Source: Marthasterias glacialis (Eukaryota; Echinodermata; Asteroidea; Forcipulatida; Asteriidae). From it: a stretch of 64,000 nt of DNA. The notes under the pieces were generated by a model. That model did not search any database. It had not been told where the DNA came from and saw nothing but the letters and a program-made list of their open reading frames with translations. This document shows positions 50,501 to 52,563 of this stretch, one piece after another; position 1 is the first letter of the stretch; each line of letters opens with the position of its first letter. Position numbers and translations under genes: made by a program. The stretch is taken from positions 22,540,495-22,604,494 of the forward strand of contig OU452225.1 in assembly GCA_911728455.2 (NCBI GenBank). Direction: 5' to 3'.

Positions 50501-50515
50501 AGTTTGGAGTACTGA
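2381..50515 (+). CDS. DNAH2: Axonemal dynein heavy chain 2 (inner arm), C-terminal 1434 residues in 27 exons; span includes introns
   Basis: DNAH2 is an ATP-driven, minus-end-directed motor subunit of the ciliary inner dynein arm (I1/f in the family literature). The joined exons encode, in order: stalk coiled coil 1 (residues 1-109 of this fragment), microtubule-binding tip and coiled coil 2 (110-307), the AAA5 region (about 350-610), AAA6 (about 615-900), AAA lid (about 900-1085) and the dynein C-terminal domain (about 1086-1434), ending RGTALLMSLEY-stop. Every junction is GT-AG, phases match throughout, and 4306 coding bases give one uninterrupted frame. Residue-level resemblance to vertebrate DNAH2 is very high in stretches such as QCEEYLVIIVQQKREADEQQ and MYSCPCYYYPNRAG. 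The family is about 4400 residues long, so the N-terminal tail and AAA1-4 lie outside the window. Other DNAH paralogues have clearly different C-termini. The poly(A) site is not fixed; ATTAAA at 51259 and AATAAA at 52198 are candidates. Confidence 0.95.
2592..3818 (+). other. Intron 1, with a LINE-like 3' tail at 3588-3656
   Basis: 1227 bp. Around 3588-3656, TGTAAAGCGCATTGAGAC, then a CACTATATAAGAACTA stretch, then (TTA)n is the typical end of L2/CR1-type retroposons and their SINEs, in plus orientation. The rest is AT-rich with nothing recognised. Confidence 0.55.
3819..3935 (+). CDS. DNAH2: DNAH2 exon 2: stalk coiled coil 1, distal part
   Basis: Acceptor atactcag, donor gtattt, phase 0 at both ends, residues 71-109 (SVQARSEKIGEEEVRCQAMA, then AEALPALEEAVK). 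The ALPALEEA motif is typical of the distal stalk helix in axonemal dyneins. Confidence 0.95.
3936..4759 (+). other. Intron 2, nothing recognised
   Basis: 824 bp of AT-rich intron. The short reading frame at 4377-4580 has no recognisable similarity. Confidence 0.5.
4760..4901 (+). CDS. DNAH2: DNAH2 exon 3: microtubule-binding domain, first part
   Basis: Acceptor ttttttaag, donor gtaact, phase 0 in and phase 1 out, residues 110-156. It carries DIGEIKSYGRPPALVEKVME and EPTWAEAKRQL. The EIKSYGRPP segment opens the microtubule-binding domain at the tip of the stalk. Confidence 0.95.
4902..5854 (+). other. Intron 3, nothing recognised
   Basis: 953 bp, AT-rich, with a short G-rich patch near 5350-5366. 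No exon, RNA gene or clear repeat is seen. Confidence 0.5.
5855..6141 (+). CDS. DNAH2: DNAH2 exon 4: microtubule-binding domain and start of coiled coil 2
   Basis: Acceptor cattcttttag, donor gtttgt (a weaker GT donor), phase 1 in and 0 out, residues 157-252. It contains NQNFIKELIEFDKDNMSD, YCAQPDFQPDIIGRVSAAAR and SLCLWVRAMDVYGRIFRVVE. It covers the tip helices that contact tubulin and enters the returning coiled coil. Confidence 0.95.
6142..7566 (+). other. Intron 4, with a small inverted-repeat element
   Basis: 1425 bp. An imperfect inverted repeat lies at 6528-6551 (GGTCTTAATCGGCCC start) and 6610-6634 (ending GGTTGATTAAGACC). A GC-rich hairpin (GGCCCTCGCTTCGGCTCGGG) lies between the arms. 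This fits a small MITE remnant. Nothing else is recognised. Confidence 0.5.
7567..7731 (+). CDS. DNAH2: DNAH2 exon 5: stalk coiled coil 2
   Basis: Acceptor ttttccaag, donor gttagt, phase 0 at both ends, residues 253-307 (DRMEMLKKQYDEKLAEKEQL, then LERAGKLVSGLAGERDRWEE). This is the descending stalk helix leading to AAA5; the LVSGLAGE motif is invariant in the family. Confidence 0.95.
8541..9140 (+). mobile_element. TTAA-flanked non-autonomous element, copy in intron 5
   Basis: About 600 bp, starting TTAACCAGTTGCCGC and ending GCAGCTACTGGTTTAA. It therefore has short inverted ends (CCAGT..) directly flanked by TTAA on both sides. Internal landmarks shared with other copies are CCCCCTGGCGGAATT, a CTACGGCATAGGATTGG stretch, GACAAAGGTCTGGAATTGG and CCAGGCAGGGGAAACATTT. 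TTAA duplication is the hallmark of piggyBac-type transposition. No transposase is encoded. Confidence 0.8.
9164..9289 (+). CDS. DNAH2: DNAH2 exon 6: end of stalk, entry to AAA5
   Basis: Acceptor gatgtttaatag, donor gtacgt, phase 0 at both ends, residues 308-349. It holds VFLVGDCLVAAAFLSYTGPF, the invariant LVGD..L..AFLSY.GPF segment of axonemal dyneins. Its acceptor lies only 23 bp after the end of the TTAA element. Confidence 0.95.
9659..10610 (-). mobile_element. Decayed L2/CR1-like LINE, 3' half, in intron 6
   Basis: On the minus strand a run of RT C-terminal motifs survives in shifting frames: SWMICKFLHFNAEK and FLVLGSP (10560-10430), then NLGVVFDCLFSLNEHIS (10345-10300), then LVGLTSTSTSRLQHVLNNAA (10170-10110). 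The minus-strand 3' end is a (TTA)n tail at 9673-9659. In L2/CR1 elements the order SWM..N.LKLN..KTE, NLGV.FD and SRLQ.V.NAA is standard. Stops and frameshifts show it is dead. Confidence 0.7.
11168..12351 (+). mobile_element. TTAA-flanked element (outer copy), interrupted by a second copy
   Basis: The left end TTAACCAGTTGCTGCCG is at 11168. The body resembles the copy at 8541-9140 up to 11647. After the inner insertion, the matching right end resumes at 12284 (CGGCTTCTGTTTCCAG, then GGGGAAACATTTTCGTG) and stops near TTAA at 12348-12351. Confidence 0.75.
11644..12283 (-). mobile_element. TTAA-flanked element (inner copy), nested in reverse orientation
   Basis: 640 bp with TTAA at 11644-11647 and again at 12280-12283. 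Starts TTAACCAGGTGGTGCCGG and ends GGCAGCAACTGGTTAA. It is the same family as its host but inverted, so the region folds as a long imperfect hairpin. Removing it with one TTAA rejoins the host copy exactly. Confidence 0.8.
12381..12827 (+). mobile_element. hAT-like non-autonomous DNA transposon with 8-bp target duplication
   Basis: The element begins TAAGGCTGTGCATC and ends CACAGGCTTA (reverse complement TAAGCCTGTG). This gives terminal inverted repeats of about 10 bp with one mismatch. It is flanked by a perfect direct 8-mer CTCAGTTT at 12373-12380 and 12828-12835, the size typical of hAT insertion. Subterminal GGGTACCCG/CGGGTACC repeats occur at both ends. It has no coding capacity. Confidence 0.8.
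12836..13594 (+). other. 3' part of intron 6, nothing recognised
   Basis: AT-rich intron sequence between the hAT-like element and exon 7. No repeat or gene is recognised. Confidence 0.45.
13595..13743 (+). CDS. DNAH2: DNAH2 exon 7: AAA5, first part
   Basis: Acceptor ctttatcag, donor gtaatg, phase 0 in and 2 out, residues 350-398. It contains PTAVRDWNIQGLPTDSFSTE, then NGVIVTRGSR. The WNIQGLP.D.FSTENG segment marks AAA5 in dynein heavy chains. Confidence 0.95.
14222..14439 (+). CDS. DNAH2: DNAH2 exon 8: AAA5 with Walker B-like segment
   Basis: Acceptor attttgtttag, donor gtaagt, phase 2 in and 1 out, residues 399-471. It contains RWPLMVDPQGQAIKWIKNME, the L(M)(V/I)DPQ.QA.KWI.N segment, and PVLLQNVQEELDPSLSPIL. 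Confidence 0.95.
14440..16733 (+). other. Intron 8, with a possible DNA-element fragment at 15613-15740
   Basis: 2294 bp. Near 15613, ACCGTATTTTTCTTTGTATA, then AACGCGCTCAGTGTATAAGG resembles the end of a widespread TIR-element type. I could not find a partner end, so its limits are unknown. The rest is unassigned. Confidence 0.35.
16734..17016 (+). CDS. DNAH2: DNAH2 exon 9: AAA5, strongly conserved core
   Basis: Acceptor attaaaatag, donor gtaaat, phase 1 in and 2 out, residues 472-565. It contains KFYITTKLSNPHYTPEISTK, then TNFAVKEQGLEAQLLGIVV, then RKERPELEEQK. FYITTKL.NPHY.PE and NF.V...GLE.QLL..VV are AAA5 signatures of all dyneins. Confidence 0.97.
17407..17551 (+). CDS. DNAH2: DNAH2 exon 10: AAA5 lid helices
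   Basis: Acceptor tttatcag, donor gtgagc, phase 2 in and 0 out, residues 566-614 (LLNEAQGSLLDDEQLVNTLQ, then TSKKTSEEV). This is the LL....G.LLDD..LV.TL..SK motif of the AAA5-AAA6 linker. Confidence 0.95.
17552..18839 (+). other. Intron 10, nothing recognised
   Basis: 1288 bp of AT-rich intron with no recognised repeat, RNA gene or exon. Confidence 0.45.
18840..19039 (+). CDS. DNAH2: DNAH2 exon 11: start of AAA6 region
   Basis: Acceptor attccacag, donor gtgagc, phase 0 in and 2 out, residues 615-680. It contains QRASILFFVLNDMGRIDPMY, then QFSLDSYIELFN. The YQ.SL..Y..LF segment is universal in dyneins. Confidence 0.96.
19090..19535 (-). mobile_element. TTAA-flanked element in intron 11, first copy
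   Basis: 446 bp bounded by TTAA at 19090-19093 and 19532-19535. Starts TTAACCAGTAGGCGCC and ends GACGGCAACTGGTTAA. It has the same orientation as the inner copy at 11644-12283, with internal deletions. It begins 51 bp after the exon 11 donor. Confidence 0.75.
19602..20135 (+). mobile_element. TTAA-family element in intron 11, second copy, truncated
   Basis: Starts TTAGCCAGTTGCCGCC (the TTAA has decayed to TTAG). It carries the family core in plus orientation, including CTACGGCATAGGAGTGGCAC and a CTCTCGATGCCTCGTAATCC stretch. The right end is lost near 20135. Confidence 0.7.
20455..20581 (+). CDS. DNAH2: DNAH2 exon 12: AAA6 region
   Basis: Acceptor ttgtgtttag, donor gtaagt, phase 2 in and 0 out, residues 681-723. 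It contains CRGLFEKHKLLFSFQMCAKI, then NMDEYNFFLRGGVV. The LFE.HKLLF(S/A)F....I segment is characteristic. Confidence 0.96.
20741..21200 (+). mobile_element. Decayed L2/CR1-like LINE fragment in intron 12
   Basis: A stretch at about 20765-20890 reads LLESQQSAYRLEHHTENNIV, then MKLFVSLDFEVLL. It is followed in another frame by VEHQILIT. This matches the RT order QSAYR..HSTE, LDL..AFD, VDH..L. The region ends near 21165-21200 with ACTATATAAAAACATTTATT, a typical LINE tail. It is dead. Confidence 0.6.
21456..21541 (+). CDS. DNAH2: DNAH2 exon 13: AAA6 region
   Basis: Acceptor tacatgtag, donor gtaagt, phase 0 in and 2 out, residues 724-751 (LDREEQMDNPCSGWLADASW, then DNITELDK). The NP...WL....WDN(I/L)..L pattern is conserved in axonemal dyneins. 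Confidence 0.95.
21542..23371 (+). other. Intron 13, with a TTAA-family fragment at about 22675-22775
   Basis: 1830 bp. At 22675-22775, TTCGGTACTCTCAAAGAAA, then GGACGGGAAAATATGAAAG, then GGCAGCAAATGGTTAA is the right end of the TTAA-flanked family. The left part is missing. The remainder is unassigned. Confidence 0.55.
23372..23472 (+). CDS. DNAH2: DNAH2 exon 14: AAA6 region
   Basis: Acceptor ttcttacag, donor gtagga, phase 2 in and 1 out, residues 752-785 (LANFHGLVQSFEQYPRDWHV, then WYTSSEPETAPLP). This reads into exon 15 as PGEWDS. Confidence 0.95.
23473..24314 (+). other. Intron 14, retroposon-like repeat
   Basis: 842 bp. From about 23820, a TTCTGTAAAGCGCATATTCC stretch, AATGTGCTGTACAG and, near 24140, GGGAATTCTAGAGCTTAGGG, then AGGCACGGTCCC resemble dispersed retroposon 3' regions of marine invertebrates. 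Family and limits are uncertain. Confidence 0.4.
24315..24429 (+). CDS. DNAH2: DNAH2 exon 15: AAA6 core
   Basis: Acceptor gtttttatag, donor gtaagt, phase 1 in and 2 out, residues 786-823. It contains FQ-like NELQRMLIIRSLRPDRVSFC, the L..LRPD.....F signature of the dynein D6 region. Confidence 0.96.
24430..24922 (+). other. Intron 15, nothing recognised
   Basis: 493 bp. The GC content is somewhat raised at 24530-24670, but no known element is recognised. Confidence 0.4.
24923..25013 (+). CDS. DNAH2: DNAH2 exon 16: AAA6, degenerate P-loop region
   Basis: Acceptor gtgactag, donor gttagt, phase 2 in and 0 out, residues 824-854 (FVEPPVLDMKAVLDDSNTKT, then PLIFVLTTGV). It reads into exon 17 as TTGVDPTS, the LS.G.DP position of AAA6. 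This is not a functional Walker A in dyneins. Confidence 0.95.
25014..26338 (+). other. Intron 16, nothing recognised
   Basis: 1325 bp, AT-rich. No repeat family or coding segment is identified. Confidence 0.4.
26339..26464 (+). CDS. DNAH2: DNAH2 exon 17: AAA6 core
   Basis: Acceptor ggctgtag, donor gtgatg, phase 0 at both ends, residues 855-896. It contains DPTSMLLQLAEQSDMAHRFH, then ALSLGQGQAPIATRMI. The SLGQGQ.P.A motif is universal in dynein heavy chains. Confidence 0.97.
26465..27474 (+). other. Intron 17: (TG)n microsatellite and degraded dispersed repeat
   Basis: 1010 bp. A (TG)n tract of about 21 bp lies at 26776-26796. At about 27035-27200, TTTTGAGCATGAATTCCAG, then CCTTTGTCCCTCTTTGTATG matches the repeat at 48691-49298, so it is a degraded member of that TTAA subfamily. 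Confidence 0.55.
27475..27666 (+). CDS. DNAH2: DNAH2 exon 18: AAA6 end and lid
   Basis: Acceptor tttgttgtag, donor gtgaac, phase 0 at both ends, residues 897-960. It contains GNWVFLANCHLSLSWMPALA, then FRLWLSSSPHPDFPISIL. The G.W(V/L).L.NCHL..SW(M/L)..L motif is invariant. Confidence 0.97.
28170..28264. repeat. Two terminal hairpins with an (ATT)n spacer
   Basis: Stems at 28170-28180/28185-28195 and 28239-28249/28254-28264 are identical 11-bp perfect inverted repeats. Only the loop differs. An (ATT)n run at about 28213-28238 joins them, as if a second element had inserted beside the first. Confidence 0.85.
30480..32020. repeat. 147-bp satellite built from about 19-bp units
   Basis: The anchor (T)(C/T)ACTCAGAATCATTTCG recurs exactly every 147 bp at 30844, 30991, 31138, 31285, 31432, 31579, 31726 and 31873. 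The copies from about 30991 to 31578 are nearly identical. Each 147-bp unit divides into about 7.5 sub-units resembling TTACTCAGAATCATTTCGC. Flanks (30480-30840 and 31900-32020) contain only diverged 19-bp units. Because 147 is divisible by three, an accidental 292-codon open frame crosses the array. Confidence 0.9.
32270..36030. repeat. Tandem direct duplications, periods 1769 bp and about 545 bp
   Basis: Landmarks repeat at a constant offset of 1769 bp: ATCTATGTACAAAAGGCATG at 32341 and 34110, a TTTTAGGTTCCC site at 33061 and 34830, and TTAGCTTTGCTGGTG at 33301 and 35070. A third partial copy follows 545 bp on (TTAGCTTTGCTGGTG at 35615). Differences are few, which implies recent duplication. 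Confidence 0.85.
33747..33772. repeat. (TTA)n microsatellite
   Basis: A pure TTA tract sits just right of the first single-arm end (TCGGAACAGCTTTG) and just left of another copy of the internal module that begins TTTCTGTCAAAAACACC. Confidence 0.8.
36070..36168. repeat. Tetranucleotide microsatellite (TTTG/TTCG)n
   Basis: Impure tandem GTTT/GTTC/ATTC units span about 100 bp and produce the low-complexity open frame seen here. A run of 14 G follows at 36312-36325. Confidence 0.85.
36422..37317. mobile_element. Second hairpin-ended TIR element
   Basis: A perfect 11-bp terminal inverted repeat TAGGTGTTTGG lies at 36422-36432 and CCAAACACCTA at 37307-37317. The left end also folds on itself (TTTGGGC-GAA-GCCCAAA, 36428-36444); the right end does not. 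The interior shares themes with the cluster to its left (GTGACCTC, CCGGAA, GACGTCATCA). It has no coding capacity. The target duplication is not clear. Confidence 0.65.
37633..37824 (+). CDS. DNAH2: DNAH2 exon 19: AAA lid / C-terminal region
   Basis: Acceptor tatatttcag, donor gtgagt, phase 0 at both ends, residues 961-1024. It contains KYKKLLFALCFFHSVLLERR, then LGWNIMYGFNNSDFE. The LCFFH....ER.K...LGWN..Y.FN..D signature is universal in dyneins. Confidence 0.97.
37965..38140. mobile_element. Palindromic MITE in intron 19
   Basis: The left arm reads GGGCAATAAGGCACGTCTAT, then GCATCC and GAGGGCCTGTGAGTG. The right arm is its complement, ending CATAGACGTGCACTTTTGCCC (up to 38125). The two arms meet near a CTCGGCCTTCAGCCTCGGG centre. 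About 150-175 bp can fold as one hairpin. It has no coding capacity. Confidence 0.75.
38594..38854. mobile_element. Long-hairpin foldback element in intron 19
   Basis: The arm at 38594-38713 includes TTTCATCATGTAGGGCATC, then TTCCAAGGATTAAAA, then CACCACACTGACCTC. It is matched by the complementary arm at about 38734-38854 with only small differences. The loop is about 20 nt. The element ends about 41 bp before the exon 20 acceptor. Confidence 0.85.
38896..39080 (+). CDS. DNAH2: DNAH2 exon 20: lid to C-terminal domain
   Basis: Acceptor ttggtgctag, donor gtgagt, phase 0 in and 2 out, residues 1025-1085. It contains ETPWDALKYLIAGVNYGGHV, then TDDFDRRLLTTYINEYF. The PW..L.YL...(I/V)NYGG.VTDD.D.R.L motif is universal. 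Confidence 0.97.
39205..39460 (+). mobile_element. TTAA-family element fragment in intron 20
   Basis: It shares CTTGTGTGGGTGAATCAAAG, then CGTTAGATGGCAT, then TCCGTTTCCAGGCAGGGGAA with the other copies and ends ATCCAGTTTCAACTGGTTA. The left half is truncated. Confidence 0.65.
39470..39640. repeat. Diverged copy of the intron 18 module
   Basis: GACATGAATATTTATTTTAG, then ATATCTCGAAAAGTATACAA, then ATACTGTAGATGTG and TGACATCATTTATAG follow the same order as the intron 18 modules. It is a lone older copy, and no hairpin end is seen. Confidence 0.6.
40706..40763 (+). CDS. DNAH2: DNAH2 exon 21: start of C-terminal domain
   Basis: Acceptor tcccaacacag, donor gtataa, phase 2 in and 0 out, residues 1086-1105 (LSSLQTYYIPKDGPLQTYK). 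This is the shortest exon (58 bp). The Y.IP..G....Y segment is typical of the family. Confidence 0.93.
40764..41841 (+). other. Intron 21, nothing recognised
   Basis: 1078 bp of AT-rich intron with no recognised repeat or gene. Confidence 0.4.
41842..42006 (+). CDS. DNAH2: DNAH2 exon 22: C-terminal domain
   Basis: Acceptor gttgtcattag, donor gtagga, phase 0 at both ends, residues 1106-1160. It contains PGVDHPESFGQHPNADIASQ, then TRTLFDTLLSLQP. The P..FG.H.NA(D/E)I motif is universal in dyneins. Confidence 0.96.
42418..42534 (+). CDS. DNAH2: DNAH2 exon 23: C-terminal domain
   Basis: Acceptor atatcattag, donor gtataa, phase 0 at both ends, residues 1161-1199. It contains VLEKIPPDIDYEGTAKILKD, then PSPLNVVLLQE. 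The PLN.VL.QE(I) end is the conserved entry to the C-terminal helices. Confidence 0.96.
42535..43919 (+). other. Intron 23, with a MITE copy from 43237
   Basis: 1385 bp. From 43237, TTAAAGCCCCAGCTCAACAT, then TGGTAAACTGACTGTAAATG matches the element at 58369-58688 for about 200 bp. The right end is missing here. The rest is unassigned. Confidence 0.6.
43920..44069 (+). CDS. DNAH2: DNAH2 exon 24: C-terminal domain
   Basis: Acceptor cttttgtttcag, donor gtagag, phase 0 at both ends, residues 1200-1249. It contains IQRYNTLLQIIRSSLVDLEK, then GIKGLVVMSSDLEE and VPAMWEK. The (E/I)..R(F/Y)N.L...I..SL..L.(K/R)..KG signature is universal. Confidence 0.97.
44070..45168 (+). other. Intron 24, short degenerate repeats
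   Basis: 1099 bp. A 16-bp class hairpin lies at about 44457-44494 (ATTCTGATTGGTTGACC and its complement). At 44715-44870, about five copies of ATTTTGAGGGAACGAAAT-like units follow one inverted copy (CCCTCAAAATATT). Nothing coding is seen. Confidence 0.55.
45169..45345 (+). CDS. DNAH2: DNAH2 exon 25: C-terminal domain
   Basis: Acceptor ttttactcag, donor gtgagc, phase 0 at both ends, residues 1250-1308. It contains YWMSAFTFPTGYLTAVLQTS, then ARQNN. The FW(L/M)..F.FP.(G/A)FL...LQ..AR motif is universal. Confidence 0.97.
45346..46177 (+). other. Intron 25, 5' part
   Basis: AT-rich. The open frame that continues from exon 25 to 45636 shows no dynein similarity after residue 1308, so it is intronic read-through. 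Confidence 0.6.
46178..46810. mobile_element. TTAA-flanked element, second subfamily, in intron 25
   Basis: 633 bp bounded by TTAA at 46178 and 46807. Starts TTAACCACTTCACGTCAG and ends AACTGATGGTTAA. Shared landmarks are a TCGATCTCTTGTAATTCTC stretch, AACAAAGGTCTGGAATCAGG and TTTTGAGCATGAATTC. Confidence 0.7.
46811..48037 (+). other. Intron 25, middle part
   Basis: About 1.2 kb. 47225-47640 is less AT-rich, and its minus strand has an open stretch of 79 codons. I do not recognise that product and call no gene. Confidence 0.35.
48038..48214. mobile_element. MITE with TATAGACCTTATGCA ends
   Basis: Terminal inverted repeats of about 25 bp: TATAGACCTTATGCATTGAC, then GTCATT on the left, and its near-perfect complement ending GTGCATAAGGTCTATA on the right. 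The outer TA fits a Tc1/mariner-type target. Each end contains the palindrome TGACGTCA. Confidence 0.75.
48691..49298. mobile_element. TTAA-family element, second subfamily, in intron 25
   Basis: The left end is decayed (TAAACCACTTCAAGACGG). The right end GACGTGAAGTGGTTAA is the inverted copy of the left end of the element at 46178. The interior shares a TTTTGAGCATGAATTCCAG stretch and CCCTCTTTGTATGGGGG. It ends 121 bp before exon 26. Confidence 0.65.
49420..49645 (+). CDS. DNAH2: DNAH2 exon 26: C-terminal domain
   Basis: Acceptor tcatttgcag, donor gtatgt, phase 0 in and 1 out, residues 1309-1383. It contains ISVDSLSWEFVVSTVDDNNI, then PPKDGVYVKGLHLEGAGWD. The PP.DGV.(V/I).GL.LEGA.WD motif is family-wide. 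The flanking variable residues match DNAH2 best. Confidence 0.97.
49646..50360 (+). other. Intron 26, with a retroposon-like A-rich tail
   Basis: 715 bp. At about 50085-50175, GTGCTGTATGGGTCATGCTC, then ATATGGTTTAAATAAA and AAATAAATAAGTAAA looks like the 3' tail of a retroposon in plus orientation. Confidence 0.45.
50361..50515 (+). CDS. DNAH2: DNAH2 last coding exon (27)
   Basis: Acceptor tttctttgtag, phase 1 in, residues 1384-1434, then TGA at 50513-50515. It contains GMYSCPCYYYPNRAGNTGRA, then DHWIKRGTALLMSLEY. The WI.RG.ALL..L ending is that of a complete dynein heavy chain. Confidence 0.97.
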
Positions 50516-51837
50516 TTAATTTCTGAAGTAGGCCACCTCATTGTTACATTGTTTTATGTAATCCTTGCCTAGTTCTTTTCTCAAAGTGGCAAACAATTTA
50601 AAAGGAAGCCTGTGTATTAACATTTTGACATTAGAGTTTTGGGGATAATGATATAAGGATGTGTTTGTTTTTTTCTTTTTTCATACAGAAAGTAAAGATT
50701 GAAACAATGTTAATAACTAAAAATTAAGTGTAAAAACGAACACAGAGTGGTTTCAGTGGAGAAAAAGCAAAGACTCACTGATTATGTAACACAAAGGACT
50801 AATATCTAAATTCTATATGAACATTCGCTGTAAATCTTATAACTCTTTATTTGAAAAAAAATTCTTTGAAAGTTTTATTTTAAACCAGAGGCATAATTTA
50901 TCCTAATGTGATATTAACAAAGTGCAACATTTTAAACATAGTCTTCTTAAAACCTTTGGCTAGAGGGCGCTCTTACATATAGTGTAGTCCTCAAACCTAC
51001 ATTCTGAAAGAAGACACTTCACTTATGATTTCATACCTAGAAACCATATCAAATTTCTGATTGGTTGAAGACCTTTGGAGGTCATCCTGCTCCAGTAAAT
51101 TTTCTTTGTTTCATTACAACTTCTGGTTTGGAAAGAGAGGTCAAACTAGGGCTTTGTCCATGCATGGAACGACTCACTAGCTATGATCTGCCAATGGCAA
51201 AGATGTTGAATTTATGTCATGTGGTTCAGGAGATATACAATTTTTAGTACAAATCTTTATTAAATTTTATACAATTCTTTGATGTAATGTATTTTCATGC
51301 ATGATGTCATCATAATGACATTTGTTTGAGGCTCTTATTCAACATGTTCAAGTTATAATCTACAATACGGTTTTTACATGTAACTTGTACCAATGTGACA
51401 ATGTCAAGTTTAAGATCTGATAACAAATTTTGTGTACAAAACCTATGGGGTTTTTGGCCATAAAGAAAAATAATGAGAAGGGGAAAAAATTGAAATCTTG
51501 CTGGCAACAAAAGGTGTTTTGGCTATATGGCCAAAACTCCTAATCATATTTTGGTATACCACTGTTTGTGACATGGGGGAATTATCACAGTTTTACACCA
51601 CTTAATTTACACATGTATTGACTTGGCTACACCGTGACTGTTTTGCCATTATTATGGATTTGAAGTAGTGTGATTGCTATGACGATGAGTTGGTTTGCAC
51701 AATACTGTATTTGCTAAAGTTTTCCCATTGGAATCTGCACACAAAGAAAAAGCCAGTAACAGAGTTGCAGAATCTCTGTAAATCAAACTAAATACATGTA
51801 TATGTTGAACGTCAACTTTTACTTACAAATGATAGTG
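50516..51837. other. DNAH2 3' UTR and intergenic sequence
   Basis: AT-rich. Possible poly(A) signals for DNAH2 include ATTAAA at 51259-51264. No further gene or clear repeat is recognised here. Confidence 0.4.
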
Positions 51838-52095
51838 GCGTGTTGTTGCCGAGTGGTTAGTCAAGGCACTTAACCATAATTGCTCCGTAAAAGTTGGGGA
51901 GGTAGAGCCTTCTGCTCTACCAGCCAGGCTTCTGATGGATGATACCCAAGCCTACATCCTTACAGACTGTAAAATGGGTTACCCTCTTTCAGCCCCAGGA
52001 GTAGGTGGCAACGGCCCCTGGAAAAAACAGTTGATTTGTAGACCACACCTCGAGTGGCTTAATGGCCTTGAGTGTCTGGCGACTTCCATAAAAAA
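51838..52095 (+). repeat. SINE-like repeat with a class II tRNA-like head
   Basis: It starts around TTGTTGCCGAGTGGTTAGTC, then AAGGCACTTAACC, which fits a Pol III A box of Leu/Ser-tRNA type (TGCCGAGTGG). The tail region CCACACCTCGAGTGGCTTAA, then TGGCCTTGAGTGTCTGGCG looks like a SINE body. A good B box is not seen, so it is probably old. Confidence 0.5.
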
Positions 52096-52200
52096 AATAT
52101 ATCTATATATCTATATATTGTTTAATGTGTTTACTTCTCTGTGTCATGTTTAATATCATTCTCTGGCAAATCTTTTTGGCAAGATAAGTGTTTTGTAAAT

Positions 52201-52284
52201 AAATATAAAGCAATAAACCACAAGGGAAACTGACTGGGTAAATTTACCCAATCAGTTCCCTTGTGATTTATTGCTTGATATTTG
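52201..52284. repeat. Near-perfect 84-bp palindrome
   Basis: The left arm AAGCAATAAACCACAAGGGA, then AACTGACTGGGTAAA is mirrored by TTTACCCAATCAGTTCCCTT, then GTGATTTATTGCTT. The centre is GGGTAAATTTACCC. It can form a hairpin of more than 30 bp with almost no loop. It lies 1.7 kb after the DNAH2 stop and may be a MITE remnant. Confidence 0.8.
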
Positions 52285-52489
52285 AAATAAAAAGTGACAT
52301 CACCCTTAAGATGAGCCCTGTGATGCTGCTTCCCAGGTTTTATCCTTAGAGCTTTAGTATACCTCTATGGTGTGTATCAGAAACTTGGGATTCCCTGGCT
52401 ACACGGCAGTAGCCAGTTGAATGGCTTTTGACTGGCACCCCTGAACAAAGATATTGACAAAAAAGGGAGAGTGCCAACATAAGGCTAAT

Positions 52490-52563
52490 GTAAGGATAGC
52501 TCAGTTGGTAGAGCGTCAGTGCGTTAAGCCGGTGGTCGTAGGTTCAAATCCCGCTCCAGTCAG
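52490..52563 (+). repeat. tRNA-Asn-like sequence (SINE head or tRNA pseudogene)
   Basis: Pol III A box TAGCTCAGTTGG and B box GGTTCAAATCC are intact. The D arm GCTC...GAGC pairs. The anticodon loop GCGTTAA would place GTT (Asn), but position 33 is C instead of T. The anticodon stem has a mismatch, the T stem has one, and the acceptor stem pairs at only about four of seven positions. It is therefore unlikely to be a working tRNA. Confidence 0.65.

Noticed and set aside
2381..50515. Assignment to another dynein heavy chain (DNAH1, DNAH6, cytoplasmic)
   Set aside because: Variable segments such as SVDSLSWEFVVSTVDD and MYSCPCYYYPNRAG match DNAH2 and not those paralogues.
52490..52563. Functional tRNA gene
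   Set aside because: The acceptor stem mostly fails to pair, position 33 is not T, and both other stems have mismatches.
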